From contig OX104115.1 of NCBI GenBank assembly GCA_944474755.1, forward strand, positions 69,788,993-69,852,992: a stretch of 64,000 bases of DNA, in the 5' to 3' direction. Of the stretch, positions 23,690 to 35,268 are shown piece by piece. A model generated the notes under the pieces. The model was not told where the DNA came from and searched no databases. It worked only from the letters and a program-made list of their open reading frames with translations. A program made the translations under genes and the position numbers. The stretch comes from Limnoperna fortunei. Its lineage: Eukaryota; Mollusca; Bivalvia; Mytilida; Modiolidae. The stretch's first letter is position 1. Every line of letters starts with the position of its first letter.

Positions 23690-24065
23690 AGGTGATTTCA
23701 GAAAACTTTAAATTCATGTTAATTTCACATTAAATTAGCAATTGTGTGAAATTGACATGAACATTTTTCACGTGAATTTCATGTTAAAATATGCCCTTTA
23801 CAGGCAAGATTCATTTTTCAATATCCATATGATTAAAATATCACAAGATATTACAATTATATAAAGTTCAAGTTTATCATTGACTTATTTGCAACTTAGA
23901 CAGTGCTTACATGTGCCCATGTGAAAATCACATGAAAAATTTAATGTTAAATTCACGTGAAAAAAATTAAGGTTATTAATTTCACGTTTAATTCACGTTA
24001 AGTGAAATTAACATGAATTTGATGTCAAACTAAAATGAAATTAACGTTAAACGAGTTTCATGTGC
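23690..24065. repeat. Palindrome-rich tract of CACGTG/TTAA words
   Basis: TTCACGTGAA-type palindromes (two exact, near 23768 and 23953) and variants such as ATTCACGTTAA, CATGTTAATTTCAC and GTGAAATTAACATG recur in both orientations with irregular spacing. It may be a foldback-derived repeat or a cluster of E-box-like sites about 0.7-1 kb upstream of the VWDE-like start. Confidence 0.5.
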
Positions 24066-24765
24066 TATTAATGTTTACAAAATTTAGCTGTGTATAAGCT
24101 AGGTTATGGCATATAGCGATTGCTATGAAAGACAAATTAATCAAAATAAAAAAAATACGCTTGATTCCCCGATGAGTTATTCCTTTTTGTCAAATAAAAT
24201 AGGCCGGGATATTTTTGACACTGTTAGTGGCTAAGGCATAGAATGGATTTGTTTCATTATATTTCTTTATCGAACGTGGACTGTAGATGATGGCTTCTTT
24301 ATTTATTGGGCCTTTCCTTTTGTACTATCTTTGACGGTTTTCATGATTTAAAGGGTCGAAAGGGTTCGAATTTTTTCACCATTTATTTTCATATATTGTT
24401 TTTAACTTTATTTTGATTATATTTTTTTATAAGAATACTTCATCAGATTAGCTTTTGGTAAGGAGTTATCGTTTATGGTTTTTGAGATATTTAAAAATGA
24501 CCAATTTTATTTTCATTACTTTGGTAAATACTAGATTATTTATCCAGATTTTATGTGATTTTTCATTGGATTTCTAACAGAATGAGCTTTGGTAGGGTTT
24601 CGATGAATTGTTTTTCTCTATTACCATTTCGAGATTTCAGGGGTCGACAGAGGACAGAATTGTTTATCTATCCACCTACCTACATACAGATTTACAGATG
24701 GTATAATTCCTATAAAAAAAATAAAATTTAAATATTCGTCCTTTAAAACTCAGAAAATATATTCA

Positions 24766-24782
24766 CCCCCCCCCCCCCCCCA
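24766..24782. repeat. Poly-C tract
   Basis: An uninterrupted run of about 16 C. Similar shorter C runs occur near 48649 and 51000. Confidence 0.9.
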
Positions 24783-24841
24783 TATATAACTTAAAGAGAA
24801 TACATGGTATCTATTTCAGTTATGTAGGGCGCATATTTGAA

Positions 24842-25098
24842 GGGGCCTCGGTGTCCGAGTGATTTAAGTAGTTCGTCTACTATTGATCACGTGGTCTGTC
24901 AACACTGAGGTTGCTGGTTCTAGTCTCATTGCGGGCAGGGTGTACTCGACTCCAACCTTAATTGACAATGATTGCCAGTTTTCCTACCGAAAGTCGTGGT
25001 TTTCTCCGGGTACGCTGGCTTCCTCCCCAAAAAAAATCTGGAAGCCGTGATGCGCTCAAAATACTGAAAGTGGCGTTAAATATCATTTAAACAAACAA
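24842..25098 (+). mobile_element. tRNA-related SINE, near full length
   Basis: The head GGGGCCTCGGTGTCCGAGTG gives the A-box region, and GGTTGCTGGTTCTAGTCTC gives a B box (GGTTCTAGTC, one base off consensus). Then comes the conserved body with GATCACGTGGTCTGTCAACA, TTTTCTCCGGGTA and GAAAGTGGCGTTAAA, ending in an AAACAAACAA tail. No clear target duplication is seen. Confidence 0.75.
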
Positions 25099-26134
25099 TA
25101 TTTTATTTTTTACCTTATTTTGATAGGATTAAGCTATCACTAAATCTGCGACATGCAAATTATACTGTACAAGGGGCTCTGTTGGAATGTGTTCCTCATT
25201 GAAGCGTTTTTAGAGGTAAATAAGCATATTTTTATCGGTCCTTTACTTATCAAAACATTAGGGTTGAAAAGGCAGCAGTTTTGTAAAATCCAAAGTAATT
25301 TCGTGACAATCCGTGAATAAGGTTCATACTCATTTGACATGCAGCGCCAATACACTGCCTAAGTCGACATGCTGCAGTTGTATCGATAGCTCCGTAACAG
25401 AGCCACGTATTCAGCGTCTTTAGCAGATATAACTCAGATTGTTGTTTATTGTTCATAAAATGATTAGTGACAGAGAAATTTGTGAACGTGGTCGTTACTT
25501 TCATAATATAGACCAAACTAAAGCTTATAATTATTAACACTTCATGATGAAAAAACACTTGTAGTATTGCATTGACATTTGTTTTTATAACGTCGTTGAT
25601 ATTGAATAATCGTTTAATTCGATAGCTGGAAATTGCAGTCATTTTATATTTCCAGGTAACAGTAAGTATTATAATATCCTACTGTCGAATGCAAATTTAT
25701 AATCAAAACTAACACGGACAGACAGTTTGTAGGTCACTTATTATATATTAACATATATCTACTTGTTTGTAATTTTTCTACAATGGACAGATATAAAGAT
25801 GAGTACGGAAAGCGCAAGGCATCTTCATACTTCAGACTTCTGACTTACTAGTTTAGACTTCTGATTTCATAGTTCAGGCTTCTGACTTCATAGTTCAGAC
25901 TTCAGACTTCATACTTCGATGTTTAAACTTCTCGTTTCATACTTCTGTACGGAAGTCCTGGAGGGCCATTTTGAGTGTTACAGAAATATGGCGACTATTG
26001 AAATCTTATATTACGATTGGTAATACACCTAGATGTTATACAATAGAATAAGAAAGTAAATCCATTCGTTTTCGTTATATTCATGTATTTTTTAAAATAA
26101 TTTTGTCTTATATGGTTTTGATATAGAAACTTGG

Positions 26135-26397
26135 GGTACATCGAAAGTGTAAAAACCCCCTGAAAAGTGTAAAAACCCCGTGGAATAGTGTAAAAACCCC
26201 TATATATATGGTGAAAACCCCTCAGAAATGATAGATATTACTTTATATTATGATAATAATGCAATATTTGTGAAAAAATAATTATGCTTTATCGCACAGA
26301 ATCGATTTTTGTAACCGCACGATACGTCCTATATAAGGTCAAATAGCTAGGGGAGAGCACTCTAATTCTTTGCAATAAAAGTACTACAAGTACTGTA
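26135..26397 (+). repeat. Left long inverted repeat with AGTGTAAAAACCCC iterons
   Basis: Begins GGTACATCGAAAGTGTAAAA, carries three AGTGTAAAAACCCC words and a fourth GGTGAAAACCCC variant, and continues through ATTATGATAATAATGC, AATCGATTTTTGTAAC and AGCTAGGGGAGAGCACTC. By eye about nine in ten bases match the inverted copy at 30783-31043. Confidence 0.9.
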
Positions 26398-26906
26398 AGT
26401 TGGAACTATGTTGAAAATGTTAATACTGACAAATGATTTAATGTGTGAAATTAAAATAATGTCTATAATTTTATAATGAATTTTTAAATAGATATGTATT
26501 TCATTAAAAGCTTTGCATTCTTTGTATTACACGTACATGTAATTATATGTCTGTTGTTATTAAAAGATTTTAAATATGTCATTCAGTTTAGTAGCACATA
26601 TTAGACAAAATTAGTTACAATTACAATGAATTGATTTATTGACATTTCAGTCAATCAACACATTTGTAATTATAATTATATATAATTAAGAGCCCCCACG
26701 CCAAGTCAAGGCTATGAACATCTGGGGCAGGGTAAAGGGATTTTATATATTTATTCATTCAAGTCGTTTTGTTTTATAACTATAGGAGTAATAATTTTTT
26801 TTCTAGAAAAGTACAAATTATTATTATTATTAGCTTGGTATTTTCTTTGATATAGTAAAAAAAGTTTGAACTAGACCAAGGGATAGTTTTTTGTTTTTGA
26901 AGTTAA

Positions 26907-27045
26907 ACTACTAAGATATCCTGCCCAAGGCTTCGGACATCTGTCGTAGTCCGCGTAACAAAAAGTAAAATTTTTATTTTTTCAAACTTAAAACTACTAG
27001 GACATCATGCACAAGGCTTCGGACATCTGTCGTAGTCAGCGTAGC
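26907..27045 (+). repeat. Direct repeat pair (~50 bp)
   Basis: The block from ACTACTA to GTAGTC(C/A)GCGTA, containing AAGGCTTCGGACATCTGTCG, occurs at 26907-26958 and 26993-27045 with few differences. Confidence 0.8.
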
Positions 27046-27642
27046 AATTAGTTAAATTTAAAACTACTAAGATACTTGCACACATCTCTCTTTTATGTAT
27101 CGCTGTCCGCAAACTCACTAAGTGTCTCGCCCTTGAAAAAAAAGAGAAATGAATACATTGAACAAAACATTTAAATATCACTCAGAATCGCATTTCCATT
27201 TAGTCGTCGACAGTTCGTTGATTTTCCTCTTCAGTTGACCTTTATTCCTTCCAAGGTTTAATGAGTCCTTAGTCCGTCTGTCGAAGTAAGGGTCTTTTGG
27301 TCTGGAATCTCTAAAAAAACGTTCTCTTTTCAACGGTCTTGGTCATCCGCAGCGATTTCGACACCTGAAACTGTTTAGGGCTGTCCGCTAGTCGATACTG
27401 TCCAATTGAAATCAACAATCTTAGTAAATCCTTATATATTAGGTGTCCACAATATCTCTTGTAACCTGTACTAAATTCAATAACGGTTGTGATTTCCAGT
27501 CGATGGCTCACTCGGGGGATTCGCTATTATTATTTCTCCAACTTTTGTCAAAGTAACCAATATGATCAACTGGTTTCCGATGTTAAATCAAAGTTGGTTT
27601 TAATTTGTTAATAAAATACCCGTGAAATTTTGAAGATAATGT

Positions 27643-27855
27643 CTATGTCCCTGGTTCCATCGTGTCGCACTTGAAACATATCGGGTCATCGGCATGGATA
27701 AATCCGTCTCTACCAGAGATGTCGTTCAGTATTGAGTCTCTGTCGGCCTTGTCAATTACTAGTATGTCGTCCACTAGTTTGTGTTTTGCATTCTTAGACG
27801 TCGGGAAAGCTGATGTAATGGCGTTGACTATAGCCATTCTTCTTGTCTGATCCAA
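27643..27855 (-). pseudogene. Unrecognised ORF fossil inside the candidate element (70 codons)
   Basis: The open minus frame has protein-like composition: DQTRRMAIVNAITSAF, KHKLVDDILVIDKADRDSI, DGFIHADDPICFKCDTMEPG. It includes a single C-x-x-C pair but no domain I recognise. It lies in the same orientation as the ORFs at 28100 and 28391, so the three may be fragments of one decayed or spliced gene. Confidence 0.3.
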
Positions 27856-28099
27856 ACCCTAAGTTTTGTGTATCAGTATCCAGGGACGTATTCAGAAAAT
27901 CGAGTTAGTGGGACGAAATTTTGGTGGTTCTTGTGTGGTGTCCATAACGATTTATATCTGCTTGTAACTTGATGCAGTAACGCGCAAGTCACACAAGTTG
28001 AAGGTTTTTTAAATTCTTAAAATACTGTGTCCTGAACAACATAAAGTCTTGATGTCTATTAACTGGTCGTCTTTTTAACGAATTAAACAAGGCGCTTTT

Positions 28100-28246
28100 T
28101 CATTGTCGCGTATTATCGATTTCCTTATGGAATCTGTCTGCAATCATTCTGTCTATTTCCTGTAAAGTCGGCAATATTTCGTCGTCAAAATATATATGTC
28201 CCATTTCGTTTTTACGCTTCCATTTTGACATTATACTTTTTGTCAT
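28100..28246 (-). pseudogene. Unrecognised 48-codon ORF inside the candidate element
   Basis: Reads from an ATG at 28246: KWKRKNEMGHIYFDDEI then TLQEIDRMIADRFHKEID, then a stop. It is charged and helix-like. Below the usual ORF length cut-off. No family recognised. Confidence 0.25.
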
Positions 28247-28390
28247 ATACCTGTTTTCTGCTGACAGTTACGCTCAATTCGTCATTTTTCACTGTCAGCC
28301 ATTTGGTTTAAACATATTTTTTTTCTATTCAGAAACAAGATAGAAAGCTTATATAAATCTGTCTCCTGATAATGAAAGACGTTTATCAGT

Positions 28391-28442
28391 TTACGTCAAA
28401 GTCCTGGAAATAAATAAATAAATAAATAAATAAGTAAATAAG

Positions 28443-28533
<91 letters not shown>

Positions 28534-28861
28534 AAGTAAGTTTCATCGCCGTTTCAACCACTATAAAACTAGCATCCAGATAGTAGTTACAGAAGAAAAA
28601 CGGAATGTAGTATTTTTTTCTTCTGTATACAATTAAAGGATTGTCTGTCTGGAGTAAATCGAACATTTCTGTCATTACAGAGGCGGGTGTTCGCATGTAT
28701 TCTTTTGCTCGCTTGAAATTACAATGTGGCGCCAAACCTGGGAAAGTTCCGCGGTATTCAATTTTGTTAACAAACCAACAAAGTGCCTTTCTCAAAGTAA
28801 CGAGAATAGCAAGATATCCATTTTCCGTCAAACGAACAACGTCTTCCGCCTCATGGCTGGC
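28391..28861 (-). pseudogene. Unrecognised ORF with a plausible splice acceptor, running into a (TTTA)n tract
   Basis: The open frame begins after an acceptor-like GTATACAG|GCC at 28862-28864 and reads ASHEAEDVVRLTENGYLAIL, KALCWFVNKIEYRGTFPGLA and MTEMFDLLQTDNPLIVYRRK before it degenerates into a (YLFI)n readout of the microsatellite. The first ~115 codons look like real protein. I recognise no domain; it could be a host exon or a fossil of the surrounding element. Confidence 0.35.
28406..28534. repeat. (TAAA)n microsatellite
   Basis: About 32 tetranucleotide units with two TAAG variants near the left end. Confidence 0.95.
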
Positions 28862-29749
28862 CTGTATACATTAACAGGTTTGAAAAGTAAACAAAATAAT
28901 ACTGAGAGCTTTTCATCTTATTTTAGTGTACTTCGTCTCCCCGTTTACTATATACATCGGCCGTACAATGAAGCCGCTTACAACGTTTAAGATGTCATAT
29001 AGTTTACTGCTGCAGTCGTTGCCGCCTATCTGACATATCACCACATCAAGCAAATGATGTAGATTATTTATCTAAGTATCAGTCCACGTAAGAATCCGGA
29101 AAAATGCATACATGTGATGGCATGCACATGAAGGAAAAATAAAATAAAACAACATTCTAATTTATTAAAGTTCCGAATTATTTTGCCTTTTAAATATAAT
29201 CATTTGAAATTTAGTGAATTGTACAGTGGAAAATGCCGGGAAAATTTTCCCGCCAAATTTTTCTCTATATATATATATAACCAGTCAAAAATTATCTAGG
29301 GAATTGACACTTCAAATGTAAAATCTTGTTAGAATTTGGTTTTATATCATAATGAATGTATCTAAACCAAAAAAGATTTTAAAAAATTGTTTTGTGCCGA
29401 CAACTGCTTGATCCTCAGCTAGATAACTACTTAAATGCTTGATCATTTACATTCGTTATTTTTAATGTTTTTTTTTAATGTTTATCTTAAAAAGTACAGA
29501 GGTATATGTTTAAATTAAAAAAATTAAATCACAGAAAGTCGCTTTATACGATGAAAACGCAGAGAATCTATTTTAATACACCAAATACAGAATAAAGTAA
29601 TACATTTTTTACACTCATTATCATATATGTAAAAGGAGCATGTTATGTCATGTCCAACCCTTTTCCATGCCAATTACAATTTAATGGTGAGATCTGCCGC
29701 AGCGCGGATAACTTGTATCAAAATATTAAAACATTCTATACCGAATCCA

Positions 29750-30336
29750 TGCCAGATTGCTGAATCCCAATTTGCCGACTCCCAACTTGCGGAGTCCAAT
29801 TGGCCGATTCCCAAATTGCCGAATAAAACAAATCTATCCTAAAAAAAATTCTTTTATGAATTACTTACAACTTATCAGAAAAAAAGTGTTTAATTGACAC
29901 GGAATCTACAGAGGAAATAGTCGATTTGTAAAAATTTTTAGTGTTTTTGTGCTAATTTAATAGTTGCTTTGTTATAAATATGGGGCTTAAAATGTTAAAT
30001 TAATGAAATAAATTATAGTTCTATCTAAATGTTTATTTTATTATTTAATGTTATGAACAAAGTAAAAAATAACGTATACACGAAACAATACAGATCAGGT
30101 TGCCGTTTCATTTAAATTGCATGGTATAACGAGCACGTTAATTATCGATAGCTTTATGAAACGGCACCCTGGAGTCACTGTGTCTGGAGTAAGCGCCACG
30201 TGCATGTCAAAGAAAAATATCAAAAACAACATAAATACAATAAAACATTCTTTTTCTAAAACCATTTATAACATATAACTTTTGATTGTCGGCAGTTTGG
30301 TAATCGGCTAACTGGAATCGGCAATCTGGGATAATA
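29750..30336. mobile_element. Small element whose ends are arrays of ~14-15-bp iterons
   Basis: Left cluster 29750-29823: repeated words of the type GATTCCCAAATTGCC (CCAGATTGCTGAATCCC, CCGACTCCCAACTTGC, CCGATTCCCAAATTGCC). Right cluster 30289-30331 is the inverted form (GGAATCGGCAATCTGGG, TAATCGGCTAACTGG). A third, direct cluster at 30388-30466 suggests a second nested or truncated copy. Another short foldback (30099-30169) lies inside. Confidence 0.6.
30099..30169. repeat. Short element with GCCGTTTCA termini
   Basis: Bounded by GTTGCCGTTTCAT and ATGAAACGGCACCC, with GTATAACGAGCACGTTAATT inside. The same words form the long palindrome at 45756-45863, so the two are one family. Confidence 0.7.
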
Positions 30337-30782
30337 CCACTCTACCACAAGCAAGCAGTCCTTGCAGCTGTAATAATACGGTTTAGTGCCAATTTGCCGA
30401 ATCCCAAATTGCCGATTCCCAGATTGCCGCGTCCAATTAGCCGATTCCCAGTTTGCCGATTCATTGATATTTTACCATTAAAGAAAATAAACTTTGTTAA
30501 GTTGTTCATTCTGAAAAAAATTAAATAAAACAAAAATAAACAAACAAACAAACTTACTGTATTAATAATCTCCTTTTAAAATGTAGTCCAATATTAGCAA
30601 TTCATATGTGTCGACTATTTTTTAAATCAAATAATGCTAATATTCTAAAGATATAAATTACATTATATATTAATTTAATTCATTTATTCTTATTCAAAAT
30701 CATTTTTTATGTAACAAATTGTGTATTATTATATAAGATCAATTTTTAATATATTTTATTCCTACCTACAGTATTCCTACAT

Positions 30783-31043
30783 ACAGTACTTAAGTACTTT
30801 TATTGCAATGAATTGGAGTGCTCTCCCCTAGCTATTTGACCTAATATAGAACGTATCGTGCAGTTACAAAAATCGATTCTTTGGGATAAAGCGTAATTAT
30901 TTTTTCACAAATATTGGATTATTATCATAATATATGGTAATATCTACCATTTCTGAGGGGTTTTCACCACAGATATGGGGGTTTTTACACTATTCCACGG
31001 GGTTTTTTACACTTTTCGGGGGGGTTTTACACTTTCGATGTAC
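30783..31043 (-). repeat. Right long inverted repeat with AGTGTAAAAACCCC iterons
   Basis: Reverse-complement counterpart of 26135-26397; the iterons appear as GGGGTTTTTACACT. Followed at 31212-31421 by low-complexity AAGTCAAAAGT-type repeats punctuated by three TGWCCC...CGGCTT motifs. Confidence 0.9.
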
Positions 31044-31235
31044 CGAGAAACTTGCACTTTTCCTAAAGATATTTTTATCAGTGAACGCACATTTTTATAA
31101 TTAATATGTTTTAGTAAATCAAACGAAAGTGAGATTGTCTTTGAACATTGTTTACAGCCTTTAAAGTCATTAGTTGCAAAGTAAAAAGTCAATTGTAAGA
31201 AGTTGAAAGACAAAAATGTCCCTCTACGGCTTACG

Positions 31236-31400
31236 TAAAAAGTCAGAAGTCAAAAGTCAAAAGACAAAAGTCAATAGTCAAAAGGTTGAAAGTCAAAAGT
31301 TAAAAGTGAAAATGTCCCCAGTCGGCTTGTATAATAGGTCAATACTCAAAACGGGAAACAAAAAAGTCAGAAGTATAAAGTTAAAAGTTAAAAGTCAAAA
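31236..31400. repeat. Degenerate (AAGTCAAAAGT)n low-complexity tract
   Basis: Irregular AGTCAAAAGTC/TAAAAGT words. A mirror tract of ACTTCAGACTTCTGACTTC words occurs at 25828-25945 outside the left arm. Confidence 0.8.
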
Positions 31401-32159
31401 TGACCCTCCAAGGCTTCCGTAGAAATATGATTAAATGACCCATTAACTTGGGGAATGTCGTATTTTGTATTATTTACTTGTTTTCATATACATACAAGAA
31501 AGTGGAGTACTTCAACAGTTCGTGAAATGTTAGGTCCATATGTTGTAAGTTAAGACATTTGTTTTCTTTTTTCTGACTGCTAAAAGTCCGACTTATTGAT
31601 TAGCGCACCGTCCGCATTTAAGTGTTTCTTTTATGTCCAGATTTTTTTTTCTCCCCTAATTACAAAATTTATTTTCTGAAATCCTGAAATTATGAACATA
31701 AATACTTCTAGACGCAGCTTAAATTGGTTCAAGCATAAAATATTTAATTTAAGGCAGGCATTAGTTTTTCCTAAAGTTAGATAAATCATTCAATACTAAA
31801 AAATACCGGTTATTCGTCAATTTAAAAAACTTGAGAATGTTTGTTTGCATTAACCCTGTTTACAGACTGACGCATATGAAGAAAAAAAGTACAGCTTGTT
31901 CTCACGAAAGTCATATATAGAACAGGAACAAGAACAATTTATTAAAGCAGAAAAATCATATTGGGTATACAATTACAACAGTTGACTAGAAACACAAAGA
32001 GAAAATTAAACACGTTTTAACACAATACATTTTACAAACTACCACTACATTTTAAAACTACCACTGACTGAAGGAGACTGTTTAAGGAAAGATAACTCTT
32101 GCAATAAAAAAAACATTTACAAGTACAAAAAAATCAAAGAATAAAATAAATTTTAATTA

Positions 32160-32985
32160 AATAACATTATTTCTGATACTGAAGGATGTGGAAATAAGCT
32201 TGGTTAGTTTTTTAATAACATTTAAATCTTCATTTATTAGAAGCCATATAAATTTATTTTCATCACATAATTTTAAGAAGTTAGAGTTATTAATATTCTA
32301 TAAAACATCATCTCTGATGGTGTTATATCTAGGACAAATAGTTAGAAAATGGAGCTCATCTTCAATAGCAGATTTATTACATTGCTTGCAAAGTCTTTCC
32401 TCAAGTAATGTTTTAGGAATAGTATATCTTCCTCTCTCAATTTCTAATTTATGAGCACTTATACGAAAACGGGTTAAAGTATTACGATCATTAAATTCAT
32501 TTAAATCCAAATATTTCTCCCGTTTGAACTCGAACTTAAATTTGCAATATGTGTGTAGTTTATTCTCATTTCTGTTTGTACCAGGATTAATTTTGATTTT
32601 ATTAATTTCGGTCTTCCAAATTTGAACATATTTACTTTTTAATAGTTGTTTTATTTTATAAATATCTCTATTTCCACATGCCACGGGATTGTAAAAAACT
32701 TTGAGCATATTAAGCTCTTTCAATATACTATATATCCAACTAATCCAACAACTCTGATTGTTTTGTACAGGTTTTCGCTTAATGCCTCTTGTAGTAATTT
32801 ACTTTGAGACTAATTATTCAAAAATAACCAATATTTTACGGTAACCATACTTAAAATAACATCAATATATAATGGGTATCTACCAAGTTCCCCAGTCACT
32901 GTTAAGTTGGAGGTTTTGTTCCCAACTCCAAGAACATACTTACAAAATTTTATATTTAATTTTTCGATTTTATTTTATTTTTATA
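32160..32985 (-). pseudogene. Non-LTR retrotransposon (LINE) ORF2 C-terminal fragment
   Basis: Minus-strand blocks match the end of LINE polyproteins: KFCKYVLGVGNKTSNLTVTG with GELGRYPLYID near 32985-32880, SKLLQEALSENLYKT, then 32723-32298 in one frame with LTRFRISAHKLEIERGRYT and the zinc-knuckle-like CKQCNKSAIEDELHFLTICP. A frameshift lies near 32750 and an in-frame TAG near 32296, after which the frame continues (NFLKLCDENKFIWLLI) to a TAA near 32160. The reverse transcriptase core is absent, as in 5'-truncated copies. Confidence 0.85.
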
Positions 32986-34430
32986 CATGTTTAAAACTTT
33001 ATATATGTTCTAATATGTATTGTTATCTTCCCTTTACTGTTACTAAAAATAGAAGTTGTCTATCATCCATATAAATAGCTCTCGTAAATGAATACCGGTT
33101 ATTTTAGAGTAAGGTAAGAAATTTATTTAGGTTCTATTCGTTCCTCAAGCACATATAACGTATTTATAAATGTTGTGTTTAATATTAGAACGGCTTGCCA
33201 GTTATGAAGCTAACGTTTTTTATTATTACAATAAAAAATAAACATGAATGTCCACAAACACACTGCTCTGGCCGCTGCTATATCTGTATATTTCAGCAAC
33301 AAAAATTACCGTCATATTGATACCATATAACAATGAACACAATTTATATGTGTACTATAAATCTATATGTATATAAATATAATATAGTATTTTCCTAAAC
33401 ACTCTAATGGGGTGGGGTTGGGGGGGCTGTATGGTTGCACTGAAAAACGAGCATCGAATGGCATACAAAGAGAATTTCGTGAACCAAGAAATATCTCGCC
33501 TCTAAATAAGACTCGTGCTACCTGCACATGCAACTTTGAACCTTATTATCATAATAATAAGAATACAGGTCTGCTAGTAATAAACAAATAAACAGGTAAG
33601 GTAAACACACGTGACCGTATATGAATATAGAAACACGTATTTTAGCTAAATTTACTTTTAACAATCGGTATTAATATAGAAAAATCAAGGTAAATAACTA
33701 AAAGGTAAAGTAGTGGTTATTCATTCAGCATTAGACAAAAGAATCGAATGTACAATGATTACTGGGACAACAACATAAACAAACGGACACGCACACACAA
33801 ACGAACAAAATGAGTAACACAAACCCCTCTAATAACTCAATATATAATATAGCAACGTATTATGCCTAACAGATCTAAATTGACCGTTTATTATTACCAC
33901 TGCTGGTGTTATCGACAGCTATATATTTGTTTCAAGAAACTCGAGTAAACAGTACTTTAGAAGTGATATCTAAACAAAAAGGCTATGCAACGAACTACAA
34001 AACAACGTGTGTAGATTGGCGAGGAGTACGCATTGCTTACAATATTTGCTTTGCATAAATATATGGATTTATTATATAGTAATATTTTTTCCCCATTGTA
34101 TTTAATATAGCAATAAAGTGCTGTATATTTTCATATTTTACACTGAATCGCGGCCTTTTATGTAATTTCCGGGAAAAGTACAGATGTGTTCCGAAGATCG
34201 GCTTTTATATTTTACTGTTGTTTGGTAAACAAATATGGCCGAAAGTGACATACATGATCTGCTCTCGAGGGGAAAATTAGCAGAACCGCTTGAACTGAAC
34301 AAATGGAAGTCAATTAAAGTAAATTTCATAGACCAACAAAGGAAAAAATCAAGTGTAAACTGTACAAAACGGGATTTAAATATCGTGTACAACTCGTTTC
34401 AAAACAGCAATTTATGCTAGTAGTAGTACA

Positions 34431-34645
34431 CTCAAATTTCAGCGATGAAAATGTGTCGCTTTAACGGACGTTAATTTCGCTGAAACGCATTGTATTTTAT
34501 TATTTTGGAGTCATTTGGTTAAAGCAATAAATGCAAGATATTTTAAAAGTAATTTAGCCTTGGGATCATTGTTTACATTGCCGAATGAAGGGTAATCGCC
34601 AAATTTCGAGTAAGGACGAAATTCGAGTGTGTGGCCATATATTCA
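34431..34645 (+). repeat. Dispersed repeat, copy 1
   Basis: Matches 47824-48035 in the same orientation over about 210 bp: GCGATGAAAATGTGTCG, TTTAACGGACGTTAATTTCG, AGTCATTTGGTTA, AGTAATTTAGCCTTGGG and GACGAAATTCGAGTGTGTG. Confidence 0.9.
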
Positions 34646-34845
34646 CAACAATAAGGAGCAACAAATAAAAACACAAAATTGAAAAAAAAACTGTTTTTAT
34701 TATATGTAAATCTACATCAAAATATATATCTGTAATATTGACCAAGTGAAAATATGATAATATTGGACCTAGTAAAATATTACAAAATAGCAAAGATAAT
34801 GAATAATCACTTAAAAGCACAAAAAAATTATTACTATATAATAAA

Positions 34846-34966
34846 AGGGTTATTGCATGAATATTGGAAAATATTGTCCCTCGCAAGATGCTATATTGCA
34901 CTCGCAAGCTCGTGCAATATAACACTTGCTTGGGACAATATTTCCCAATATTCATGCAATAACCCT
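34846..34966. repeat. Foldback element (121 bp)
   Basis: Arms 34846-34880 and 34932-34966, AGGGTTATTGCATGAATATT and its complement, pair over about 35 bp; inner sequence GCACTCGCAAGCTCGTGC is itself near-palindromic. Confidence 0.85.
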
Positions 34967-35230
34967 ATAATATTTCAATTTTTTATCAATAAATTTATGA
35001 AAGTGAAAACATTTATTTACCTGTCCCAGTTAGTAATTATAGATTATTGCATTGCATTTTTCATATCGACCCGAGTATTTGGCCGATGCACCCATATCAA
35101 GCCCGAGATCTGAGGGCTGATTTAGATCAAGGGCTGATACATATGACTATAAAGTTCTGTACACAACACCCTATTTTTATCCGCGACGTCACTATTGACG
35201 ACAGATTGCTATCGATGACGTTAAGATTAA

Positions 35231-35268
35231 CTACGGGCTGATGCGATGTCCAATAGGCGCATCAACCC
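35231..35268. repeat. Short hairpin
   Basis: ACGGGCTGATGCG and CGCATCAACCCGT flank a 12-base loop. Confidence 0.6.

Larger units (their letters stand above)
25948..31421. mobile_element. Candidate ~5.5-kb terminal-inverted-repeat element
   Basis: Outer 27-bp motifs (25948-25974 and, inverted, 31395-31421) match at 24 of 27 positions: both contain TACGGAAG then GGAGGG then CATTTTGA. Inside them a ~260-bp stretch at 26135-26397 recurs inverted at 30783-31043. The interior holds decayed minus-strand ORFs, a (TAAA)n tract and nested small elements. No target-site duplication is obvious, and the outer motif recurs at 31212 and 31308 on the right only, so the true ends are uncertain. Class unknown. 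Confidence 0.55.

Noticed and set aside
25140..25642. 71- and 130-codon minus ORFs
   Set aside because: AT-rich chance frames without similarity; no splice context.
28391..28520. (YLFI)n protein tract
   Set aside because: Translation of a (TAAA)n microsatellite.
34235..34420. 61-codon ORF (MAESDIHDLLSRG...) as a host gene
   Set aside because: No recognised family and no clear donor; kept only as a possible mobile-element exon in the findings.
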